Assembly: GCF_905163445.1 (NCBI RefSeq)
Contig: NC_053182.1
Coordinates: 6,262,001 to 6,326,000, forward strand
Direction: 5' to 3'
Source: Pararge aegeria
Lineage: Eukaryota; Arthropoda; Insecta; Lepidoptera; Nymphalidae
DNA: 64,000 nt
A program made the translations under genes and the position numbers. Positions within the stretch are counted from its first letter, which is position 1. Each line of letters opens with the position of its first letter. The notes under the pieces were generated by a model. It worked only from the letters and a program-made list of their open reading frames with translations. It ran no database searches and was not told where the DNA came from. Below are positions 46,226 to 56,900 of this stretch, one piece after another.

Positions 46226-46514
46226 CTGACGGCCGATTGGCGCAGTTTGCAGCGACCCTGCTTTCTGAGCCCAAGGCCGTGGGTTAGATTCCCACAACTG
46301 GAAAATGTTGTTGTGATGAGCATGAATGTTTTTCAGTGTCTGGGTGTTTATATGTATATTCTAAGTATTTATATATATTATTCATAAAAATATTCATCAG
46401 CACCAAAGTAATCGTAGCTTGTGTTATGGGTACCAAATAACACAAGCTACGATTACTTTGGGGCTGGATGGCGGTGGGTGTATTGTCGTAGTATATTTAT
46501 ATTTATTTATTTTT
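46226..46514 (+). repeat. SINE-A carrying an internal snap-back duplication
   Basis: Head 'gattggcgcagtttgcagcg' and all following blocks of SINE-A. Between 'atattcatcag' and 'taacacaagctacg' it has an extra reverse copy of its own downstream text. This makes a perfect hairpin: arms 46403-46427 and 46437-46461, loop 46428-46436. The 'tttattttt' tail ends exactly where the large inverted repeat begins (46515). Confidence 0.75.
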
Positions 46515-47091
46515 CACATGAGGAAAATCTTTTAGGGGCAAGAGATTTATGTAAAGTCTTTTAAGGGTCACAAGATTTATGAAAGTATAAAATTTGTTTT
46601 AAGTATGATAATATTATTGGTAAAACAGATTTGAGACAGTTTGAATTTTTATGACCATACCACACGACGAATTCTCACAAAGTCGGTGTTTTTTACCTGA
46701 CAATTCCAAACATTGTTTGATTTGACGCAACACTCATTGCGTTACATTGTGTACCTATGGATGCATAAAATTGGCTATAACACTGTATAACAGAACAGAA
46801 CCTCATGATTTTGGGCCCGACCAAATATGTGAAACAACCTAGGACCTGAGGATCCTAGATAGAACTTGCTAACCACTAGAACAGAAAGGCAGTATACTGC
46901 ACTGATTCAGTGTTTAGGAATACAGTGGTGACATAGGCCAAAGAAGATCTTAATAAAGCCAAGGAAGATCTTATAACCTCTAACTCTCTAACCCACGAAT
47001 TCGTTTGCTTGTATTTGTGGCGCGATACTTGTGACATATTCCTGTTTAGCTGTGTCTCAAGTCAATTAATCAAACAATCAAAATGTATAAC

Positions 47092-47312
47092 TATTCAATG
47101 CAATCAAAATATCACTTGCTTTAACGGTGAAGGAAGACATTGTGACGAAGTTTGCATGCCTGTGAGTTCTCCATAACGTTCTCAAAGGTGTGTGAAGTCA
47201 TAGACTTCCACATCCACACTTGGGTAGCGTAGTGGACTACTACCTAAACCCTCCTCAATCTGAGAGAAGAACCGTGCTTTTCAGTGGCCTCTTAATGGTT
47301 TGATAATAATGA
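47092..47312 (+). repeat. SINE-B inside left arm
   Basis: 'tatcacttgctttaacggtg', 'gtttgcatgcctgtgagttc', 'gtgtgtgaagtcatagactt', 'taaaccctcctcaatctgag'. Mirror copy at 52529-52749. Confidence 0.65.
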
Positions 47313-47414
47313 TTCAAACATCACGTCCAACAAATACTTCGTCGATTAAAATTAACATCATCGAAGAGGCTTTGGAACGCTTATATAATAGAATTAGCGG
47401 AGCATTGGTCTTGA

Positions 47415-47530
47415 CTAGTCATAGTTGGGGGCGTGGCCTACTCGGACGATGCCGTGGCGTGAGGCAAGCGGACTTGGAGGAGCGCGCGGGGTACAAGGCT
47501 GCGCGCACGCCAAACGGAGCTCAGTTCGGC
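47415..47530 (+). promoter_or_regulatory. GC-rich patch in left arm, function unknown
   Basis: About 115 bp rich in CG, including 'gggggcgtggcc' (GC-box-like) and 'gcgcgcggggtacaaggc', inside a 91-codon open frame (47300-47575) with no recognised domain. Could be an old promoter, an exon or a repeat. Duplicated in the right arm at 52311-52426. Confidence 0.2.
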
Positions 47531-48269
47531 TTCAGCACCAGAGACGTTTTACTTAATTACTGTCCCTTTGCATAATCATTTCATAAAGTTTATAATTATT
47601 AAATGTTTTCTTTAGTTTTTGTTTATTAATTGTTTTTTTTTAGTTAAAATTAATCGTAATTGTTTACTATAGTTTATATAAATTTTACTACAAACATATG
47701 AAAGTTTCTAACCAGCATAAAAAGCAGTGTTATGTATGAGAAGAGTTCTGTGCCCAGCAGTGGGTCACAAAAAGACTGGAGGTGGATGAGGATACCAAGT
47801 TATGTCAATGGCTAGAGGGAGATATAGCAGACATTCGGACGTTTGGTATTTAGCTGTAATTTTTTTCTCAATTACAAACTTCGGTCCCAACGGATTTCTC
47901 TTTAAGCGCGATGCTACTTTGACATACACGCAGCTGGTATATATTAATAATAATAGGAACATGAGGAACTAGGCTTGCCAGGAAACAGCCAAATAACTAT
48001 AGAAATCTATTGTAACCGTAGACTACTTCGGCCGTGGCTAATTTTTACGCGATGCCGCAAATAAACGGGTTTAATATAACTTTGATAAAATTAACAGGTA
48101 AGCCCGTTATATAAACTTAGATAATAACATCACTTACTACCAAATGACATTGCAGTTATAGGCTACATTGCTGTGGAATAAACATATTTCTTTTAGTTAG
48201 GGTTCCATATTCAATCATTTTAGTTTTAGTTTTTTTAATAATTTCTCTAATTCTATTTATATAGAAATA

Positions 48270-48459
48270 CTAGCAGTTACCCGTGCCTTCGTCCGTGATG
48301 TAATTTTGTCAGCACCTCAAAATCTTTTCCATGTTTTAGAAGTTATCAGGTCACAGACAGACAAAACTACAGAATCCCATATAACCCATTTAACCTATTT
48401 TCAAAATTTCGACTAAATATTCGAAAAATCATCAAGAATATACTTATATATCATAAAGA
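48270..48459 (-). mobile_element. Helitron-like short element in left arm
   Basis: CTAG at 48270-48273 with 'gacgaaggcacgggtaactg' before it on the minus strand; the other end starts TC after A at 48459/48460. Mirror copy 51382-51571 (+). Confidence 0.45.
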
Positions 48460-48699
48460 TGCCAAAAAGGAAAAAGAAAGGAATCGTCTTAGTAAGATTT
48501 ACCGAAAACCAACAAGCGAACCCTGACCAATCAGTAGGTATTTTCATATAGCCTTTCTGAACAAGTTTATTCCGTAATTTGCATAATGAAAAAATACTAC
48601 GTAGTTTATTCGTGATCTCTAGTAGCTCTGAGTATTTTAAGAAATGGCACTGATTTATTTACGCGTCGAATTTAGTGTTTTTTTACCTTAATTGAAGTC

Positions 48700-48970
48700 G
48701 ACGGACGGTGATGATTTTCCACTTCTGATGTAAGCGAAATCATCACCTATGAACAGAGCAGGCCATGGGTGGGCCTGTCCCACAAACACCCTGTGTCCAT
48801 AAACCTAAGGCGTAGGCGTAAGCCTCATGTGCCAGTTATTACACCGTCCACCACACCCAGGTCCACTTCAGACCAGAACATGAAAATGCTGCTTCGCGGT
48901 AGAAATAAGCTTGGCGGTAGAACTTCCCCAGACGAGTACAGTGACAAAATGCACTACTAGTACCAAACAC
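48700..48970 (+). repeat. Repeat D in left arm
   Basis: 'gtcgacggacggtgatgatt', 'gtaggcgtaagcctcatgtg', 'gttattacaccgtccacc', 'ggcggtagaacttccccaga'. Mirror copy 50871-51141. Confidence 0.6.
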
Positions 48971-49498
48971 AGATCGCAGAATTATTATAAGATTGTAACT
49001 ACAAGGTTCCTACGTCATATTTTCTTTATGTCCAGTATTGCTGTGTAATTTCCATTGTAGTGGAATCGGCATGATGACAGTAACAAAGAACCACTAAAAT
49101 ATTGTATTTATCTTATTTTTATTTATATTTTCACTAAGATTGGTATTTATTTTCAATAGATAAAACAGACGTGACGGTTTTTCAGGAATGTGACGTAATA
49201 TTTAGGTATTTACATAATTCTTTACCTTTTGAAAATCTCTGCGTATGCTATAATGTCACACAAAATATGTACGTATAATTTAATCCTAAATACTTGATTT
49301 TGTGACTGCAAACTATATAGTTGCTAAGTTTTTTTTTATAAATACCAAAATCTGCCAATGTTTACCTATGGAGTAAGGACTTACTTAAACTCTAATGGCC
49401 GTGTTCACTTCGACGACGGACAAGGCGATGTCTAAGTAAGTAACACCTATTCAAAGGACTAAGAGGACTAAAGACTCCTAGGCATACACTTACTTATC

Positions 49499-50342
49499 AC
49501 CAATCGATTTTACTAGGCAACTCATATAACCTAACTTGTTTATGGGTCTTGCCGCAAGGTGTGATATTTTGTGTTGGTATCATATTTTCATTGTTCGTAT
49601 AGTGTAAGGTTATTAAACAAAACTGAATTAATATTGTTGTCCTTTTTCAGGTGATAGTTTGCGAGTCCCCTTAACTTTACGATCCGCTGAATGGGTGTTG
49701 TAACTTTAGATGGAGCCTTATGTCGTTAATCATCTCATAAGAGCTCGTGAAACGTTTTTCTCTAGGAATCACCGAAATAGGTTCAGTAAAAACGGGTAAA
49801 ATTAGCCTATGAGGTCACGAGTACGGCCATGACATCCAGCAAATGTTTTCACATCGAACATCATAGAGCAGTTTTTTGAAAATTAGTCGCCATTCCTATT
49901 GTCGCGTCATAGTGACGACGACGAGGGTCACGTTTTGTGCAACTTGCTGACTGCTGTGACTCAGCTATATGACAATGATTTATAGAGCGGCCTTAATGAG
50001 ACTCAAACTTTGCTAAAACGCTAACGGATCTTAAAAAGTGCTTTAAAGCTTTTTACTTTTTGCTGCATAAAAGTACTTTAAACATGCTCTTATTATAGGC
50101 TTACCACATATTAGGTTACAACGAAGAGTAGATACAAGATGTAGCAAGTACCTACTAGTAACTTTTGTTGACCTCTTTGGCTGAGTGGGGCTGGTGGCTT
50201 AGAGCAGATAAATCCATAAACTATAAATTGAAAAATAAATAAATATAAATATACTACGACAATACACCCACCGCCATCCAGCCCCAAAGTAATCGTAGCT
50301 TGTGTTATGGGTACCAAATAACACAAGCTACGATTACTTTGG
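49499..50342. other. Spacer of the large inverted repeat (844 bp)
   Basis: 49499-50230 appears single-copy in the window and shows no gene. 50231-50342 is a piece of SINE-A (see next entry) whose hairpin ends exactly at the inner boundary of the right arm. Confidence 0.85.
50231..50342 (-). repeat. SINE-A tail plus hairpin, next to right arm
   Basis: 50231-50308 is the exact reverse complement of the SINE-A tail and right hairpin arm at 46437-46514. The hairpin loop (50309-50317) has the same orientation as the loop at 46428-46436. So the flank is inverted relative to the loop, as if a switch occurred inside the stem. Hairpin arms are 50284-50308 and 50318-50342. Confidence 0.85.
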
Positions 50343-53326
50343 GATAAGTAAGTGTATGCCTAGGAGTCTTTAGTCCTCTTAGTCCTTTGAATAGGTGTTA
50401 CTTACTTAGACATCGCCTTGTCCGTCGTCGAAGTGAACACGGCCATTAGAGTTTAAGTAAGTCCTTACTCCATAGGTAAACATTGGCAGATTTTGGTATT
50501 TATAAAAAAAAACTTAGCAACTATATAGTTTGCAGTCACAAAATCAAGTATTTAGGATTAAATTATACGTACATATTTTGTGTGACATTATAGCATACGC
50601 AGAGATTTTCAAAAGGTAAAGAATTATGTAAATACCTAAATATTACGTCACATTCCTGAAAAACCGTCACGTCTGTTTTATCTATTGAAAATAAATACCA
50701 ATCTTAGTGAAAATATAAATAAAAATAAGATAAATACAATATTTTAGTGGTTCTTTGTTACTGTCATCATGCCGATTCCACTACAATGGAAATTACACAG
50801 CAATACTGGACATAAAGAAAATATGACGTAGGAACCTTGTAGTTACAATCTTATAATAATTCTGCGATCTGTGTTTGGTACTAGTAGTGCATTTTGTCAC
50901 TGTACTCGTCTGGGGAAGTTCTACCGCCAAGCTTATTTCTACCGCGAAGCAGCATTTTCATGTTCTGGTCTGAAGTGGACCTGGGTGTGGTGGACGGTGT
51001 AATAACTGGCACATGAGGCTTACGCCTACGCCTTAGGTTTATGGACACAGGGTGTTTGTGGGACAGGCCCACCCATGGCCTGCTCTGTTCATAGGTGATG
51101 ATTTCGCTTACATCAGAAGTGGAAAATCATCACCGTCCGTCGACTTCAATTAAGGTAAAAAAACACTAAATTCGACGCGTAAATAAATCAGTGCCATTTC
51201 TTAAAATACTCAGAGCTACTAGAGATCACGAATAAACTACGTAGTATTTTTTCATTATGCAAATTACGGAATAAACTTGTTCAGAAAGGCTATATGAAAA
51301 TACCTACTGATTGGTCAGGGTTCGCTTGTTGGTTTTCGGTAAATCTTACTAAGACGATTCCTTTCTTTTTCCTTTTTGGCATCTTTATGATATATAAGTA
51401 TATTCTTGATGATTTTTCGAATATTTAGTCGAAATTTTGAAAATAGGTTAAATGGGTTATATGGGATTCTGTAGTTTTGTCTGTCTGTGACCTGATAACT
51501 TCTAAAACATGGAAAAGATTTTGAGGTGCTGACAAAATTACATCACGGACGAAGGCACGGGTAACTGCTAGTATTTCTATATAAATAGAATTAGAGAAAT
51601 TATTAAAAAAACTAAAACTAAAATGATTGAATATGGAACCCTAACTAAAAGAAATATGTTTATTCCACAGCAATGTAGCCTATAACTGCAATGTCATTTG
51701 GTAGTAAGTGATGTTATTATCTAAGTTTATATAACGGGCTTACCTGTTAATTTTATCAAAGTTATATTAAACCCGTTTATTTGCGGCATCGCGTAAAAAT
51801 TAGCCACGGCCGAAGTAGTCTACGGTTACAATAGATTTCTATAGTTATTTGGCTGTTTCCTGGCAAGCCTAGTTCCTCATGTTCCTATTATTATTAATAT
51901 ATACCAGCTGCGTGTATGTCAAAGTAGCATCGCGCTTAAAGAGAAATCCGTTGGGACCGAAGTTTGTAATTGAGAAAAAAATTACAGCTAAATACCAAAC
52001 GTCCGAATGTCTGCTATATCTCCCTCTAGCCATTGACATAACTTGGTATCCTCATCCACCTCCAGTCTTTTTGTGACCCACTGCTGGGCACAGAACTCTT
52101 CTCATACATAACACTGCTTTTTATGCTGGTTAGAAACTTTCATATGTTTGTAGTAAAATTTATATAAACTATAGTAAACAATTACGATTAATTTTAACTA
52201 AAAAAAAACAATTAATAAACAAAAACTAAAGAAAACATTTAATAATTATAAACTTTATGAAATGATTATGCAAAGGGACAGTAATTAAGTAAAACGTCTC
52301 TGGTGCTGAAGCCGAACTGAGCTCCGTTTGGCGTGCGCGCAGCCTTGTACCCCGCGCGCTCCTCCAAGTCCGCTTGCCTCACGCCACGGCATCGTCCGAG
52401 TAGGCCACGCCCCCAACTATGACTAGTCAAGACCAATGCTCCGCTAATTCTATTATATAAGCGTTCCAAAGCCTCTTCGATGATGTTAATTTTAATCGAC
52501 GAAGTATTTGTTGGACGTGATGTTTGAATCATTATTATCAAACCATTAAGAGGCCACTGAAAAGCACGGTTCTTCTCTCAGATTGAGGAGGGTTTAGGTA
52601 GTAGTCCACTACGCTACCCAAGTGTGGATGTGGAAGTCTATGACTTCACACACCTTTGAGAACGTTATGGAGAACTCACAGGCATGCAAACTTCGTCACA
52701 ATGTCTTCCTTCACCGTTAAAGCAAGTGATATTTTGATTGCATTGAATAGTTATACATTTTGATTGTTTGATTAATTGACTTGAGACACAGCTAAACAGG
52801 AATATGTCACAAGTATCGCGCCACAAATACAAGCAAACGAATTCGTGGGTTAGAGAGTTAGAGGTTATAAGATCTTCCTTGGCTTTATTAAGATCTTCTT
52901 TGGCCTATGTCACCACTGTATTCCTAAACACTGAATCAGTGCAGTATACTGCCTTTCTGTTCTAGTGGTTAGCAAGTTCTATCTAGGATCCTCAGGTCCT
53001 AGGTTGTTTCACATATTTGGTCGGGCCCAAAATCATGAGGTTCTGTTCTGTTATACAGTGTTATAGCCAATTTTATGCATCCATAGGTACACAATGTAAC
53101 GCAATGAGTGTTGCGTCAAATCAAACAATGTTTGGAATTGTCAGGTAAAAAACACCGACTTTGTGAGAATTCGTCGTGTGGTATGGTCATAAAAATTCAA
53201 ACTGTCTCAAATCTGTTTTACCAATAATATTATCATACTTAAAACAAATTTTATACTTTCATAAATCTTGTGACCCTTAAAAGACTTTACATAAATCTCT
53301 TGCCCCTAAAAGATTTTCCTCATGTG
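50343..53326 (-). repeat. Large inverted repeat, right arm (2,984 bp)
   Basis: Reverse complement of 46515-49498, no length difference. The outer end is at 53326, where plus-strand text changes to unique sequence. All elements of the left arm recur in mirror order: repeat D, Helitron-like element, SINE-C block, GC-rich patch, SINE-B. Confidence 0.95.
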
Positions 53327-53739
53327 GATGTTTCAAGAAGTTCTTTTCATATCTGTTTATGAAGAAAATTAAAAGAAGGCTACTCAAAAAAATATTTGCG
53401 CGCGAATATAATTTGACTTTGCATGAAATCATGCATGGTAAAATCTTATAACATGTTTCGGAGCAAAAATGATATTTATAAAAATCTCTTCTAATTAAAT
53501 CACATCACTTACATCAAAGAAATAAGGATGTTCTATTATTCCAACAAGCCCCTATTAATTTGTATACCCCATTCTAAAACGACTCCATATATAAAATTAT
53601 ACCCTGCAAGGTTTCGCTTATTAATACATCATGATCGTATCCAAGACGGCCCTGACCGTACTCAAAAAAAAACAAAAGTATAATAAAAGTGGGTTATCCT
53701 GCACAATGTACAGTGTTGTCGAATAATATTTGTTTATAT

Positions 53740-53858
53740 AACGGGCAATGGCGGCGAAGTCGTAGCCGAATAGCGCGGTGCGGCAGTCACGCGAGCGCGG
53801 CTGACTTCAACGGTGGTCGCTACGTAGCTACGTCAGTGCTACGCGCTACTGCTACGTA
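53740..53858 (+). promoter_or_regulatory. CpG-rich promoter/5' UTR candidate
   Basis: Dense CG ('tggcggcgaagtcgtagccg', 'gcgagcgcggctgac') in AT-rich DNA, immediately before a signal-peptide exon. It contains the 12-bp palindrome acgtagctacgt and repeated 'gctacg' motifs at about 53818-53857. No clear TATA box. Confidence 0.4.
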
Positions 53859-53909
53859 ATGTGGTGTTTTCTACTTTTGACTCTGTTCGTTACGGTCCAA
53901 GGACGCGCG
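53859..53909 (+). CDS. First coding exon encoding a signal peptide; rest of gene not found
   Basis: An ATG at 53859 opens 17 codons reading MWCFLLLTLFVTVQGRA: a short start, a hydrophobic Leu/Phe/Val core and a polar Gln-Gly-Arg-Ala end. This is a textbook cleavable signal peptide. The frame runs straight into a strong donor (gcg|GTAAGA, 53910) in phase 0, and a CpG-rich patch lies just upstream. That combination is typical of the first exon of a secreted or membrane receptor-type insect gene with a long first intron. No downstream exon was recognised up to 64000, so the product cannot be named. A chance match is possible because the exon is short. Confidence 0.5.
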
Positions 53910-56900
53910 GTAAGAATGACTTTCTTTTTCTTTCATAGTGTAAGAACAACGTCTTCATTGAAAATATGCCATTTCACAATTCACACAAGTTTTCTTTATG
54001 TAAAAAAATATCTTTAACTTTCAGATGAAAAATTATTGTGGAAAAATTATTTTACGCGACTAACTTAAAAATATGTCGTCTATCTCACGAATACTTTGTC
54101 TCTGGGAAAATTGTTCATGATTTTATCAGTTATTAAATAAAAGATAAATTGAGGCAAAATGTGAAAATAGTTTAATAGTTGTGTAAATAGGGCTTTTTAA
54201 ATCTTGTCTGGAAAATAAGTATGGCTTTATCTCAAGTGTTTAAGCATCAATAATTCTTCGTGGCTCGCCTCGAGTTATCCACGATAACTTTCTGGCGTCT
54301 TCAGCGAGCATCACGATGTAGATGTAATTTATCACTTCGCTGAACTTAACATATTTTCTCATATCTAATTTTTTTGCGATATTACAAAAATAATTTTACC
54401 TGAAATGATTAAAAATCTTTTTAAATCAAGTTTACAATACGATCTAATAAACAGGGCCTACTTTCAGTTAAGCAAAAGCAAAAACTTAAAAGAGCTGATT
54501 CGTTCAATTAATTTAAACTGTAAGTAATTTGGATGTTCATTAAATAACAAAGGTAAATAGTTTGAAGATTCTATTAAATATTCCGTCACGTTTACTGCTT
54601 TTTTGGATGCTAAGGACAAATGATTGTGGGTTTCATTAGGTAACTAACGAATATAGCCTTCCGATTCGTGAGCGGATGCTTATTTTTCACGCGATATAAT
54701 CGACCATTATTACTTGCTTTTCAAATTGTGATCTTTTATTTTGCGTTTTTTGATAAAAATTAAAATTGAGGTTTTTAAAATCATCTAGGAATCATTGATC
54801 ACTGACTCACTGACGTTATACTGGATAAAAAGTATCCTATGGACATATACTTCAGGATTAAATTAAGGAGTTAACAACATCGCACGCAATAGTCTAAATA
54901 AATAGTTCTGCTCCGTATTCAAGAACAAGATCCGGTTGTTGCACCCACCCAACTAATAAGAGAAACGTCCTCTTGAACTCTTTCACGAAGCGTTTTAGTG
55001 GTGCTAACATGCTTCTTTTTGGGGCCAGATTTTACTTATGTTGCCCGAGAAACCAAAACTGACAGCAATTATGATATCTGTTTCATATACCGGCTTTCGC
55101 ATCGTCCAGTGCACAGAATTTATTTTGGTGTGACTCATAAATGCTTTTAGAGGGGCCCAGCTGTCCCCTCGGTTGTTAACTCGGACTTCCGCGTGACACT
55201 TGCGGCTATTATCGTAAATCTTAATTTAGGAAAATGGTATTAGGAAAGGAAACATAAAATATAACACCTACGTTGATTTACGATTGTTAAGGTTTAAACT
55301 GCCTTATTGGTCCAGAAGCATAACATAGCATTTTTTGACTAAGTTTCGCAGATTTATTGATCTGCCTGATGCAGAACTGAAAAAAATGCGGCAAAGAGCG
55401 AGTTTGACTCGCACATGTCGGTGCCACGGTGTAATAACCAACACTATTTAATTATATTATATTTTATTAAAGTTCCTTAAATATCAACTTATTTAGTTTT
55501 TACTATATGTTGTTCTAGAATAAAAGTTTACATTTCGTAAAAGGTTCAACTCTGTACCTACTATAGAACAAGAGATGAAGAGCCCGCTGATAAACAGATC
55601 GACTGATAGTGGAGGCTTAGTAATAGGTAGTAATAGGTGTGAGGTCCCGCTGGCACCTTTTGGCTAAAGATCAAAAACATAATGAAGGCCGGGAAGGTTG
55701 GAATTTTTTCATGTCCTGTATTTCTTTGTCAAGAACTTCTCAGTTGCTCAGAGTAAGAAAATAAGCGTTAACCACCCTCTGTTACTAATCTGATGAATGA
55801 TGAATCTAAATAATTGATTGGGGTCAATCATACTATATTGCCAGGCCCTTAAAGGGCCTCATGGTTATGTTTAGTCATGTGCAAGAATGCAAAGAAATAA
55901 ATAAATAAACATTTTAGTAAAAATCGTAGATTAAATTCGACTTGATTTGGAGCTATACTATATATATTCTTAACCCCTTAATTCCACTATCGAGTGGAAA
56001 AAAGGCGCCTGTGCCCTGAGAACATGAGTTGATGAGTGTAGTGTAACAAAATCGGCTTTATCGTAGTTAGCTGTCTTGATTGGTTTTCGTATAAGGTAGC
56101 CAATGAAAGGATTAAGTGTTTCTGTATTATATTGCGTAGGATTAAGGTATTGCGTGGAAACCAATTAAGCGTGGGTACGTCTCCGTTGAAGCGGATACGA
56201 GTCAGCGATGCGGAAATATACAAGAGTATAACATATCAGATTTAGGGAATAAACTCATAAAATTGTAAAGACTTGAACACATCCTGATTCACGGATAGGT
56301 AAGGTATTATTTAAAATTTTGCACAGACGTTTCTCGTCAGATTTTATGTTAAGTCTAGAATTCACCCGAGACTTCACCCGCGTTCACGGCTGTCTTTTTT
56401 GTTAATTTACAGAAACCGTTCGTTTTTTGGGACATAAAAGTATCCTATATTTTTCCTATGATGCAAGCTAAGCAAATTTTTTAAAATTTAATTGTGCATT
56501 AAGACCAGTTTTTGAAACCCGTGGAAATAGTTACTGGCTGCTTCTCCAGGATAAACGTCGCTACGTCTATCTACAAAGTATGCAAGCTACAAATGTGCCG
56601 AATTTTAAATGCGATGAAAGCGTTGAGGGTACCTTTGTATTAATTAAGTTATGGATAACGGTCAGACCAAATATTTAATGCAATTTTTTTTTTACATAAG
56701 TTTGTTAAACTTTGTAAAACCACTAATAAAATATTGCTTTTCCCGGGGCGTTAAAGGTTGAGGAGTTCTTCTGGCATATAACCACCAGGCTCCTTAATGT
56801 CACGAGCATAAATTTCTTTCTTAATAATATAACATTATCGCAAGCGCAAATAGTGTAATACTTATTATTGTACAGTTTCGTTGGGCATCCTTGGTCTTCA

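Larger units (their letters stand above)
46515..49498 (+). repeat. Large inverted repeat, left arm (2,984 bp)
   Basis: Every position x corresponds to 99841 minus x in the right arm, with no offset along the whole length, so there are no indels. Matching frames at 47300-47575, 47765-47962 and 48769-48960 translate identically to their mirror copies, and several 60-bp blocks compared by eye were identical. The arm contains a SINE-B (47092-47312), a GC-rich patch (47415-47530), a SINE-C-like block (48005-48175), a short Helitron-like element (48270-48459) and repeat D (48700-48970). Confidence 0.95.

Noticed and set aside
47765..47962. 65-codon frame and its mirror (51879-52076) as a duplicated gene
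   Set aside because: No domain, no splice context; duplication is explained by the inverted repeat.
48769..48960. 63-codon frame and its mirror copy (50881-51072) as a duplicated small gene
   Set aside because: The text belongs to repeat D, which occurs at other sites with different frames.
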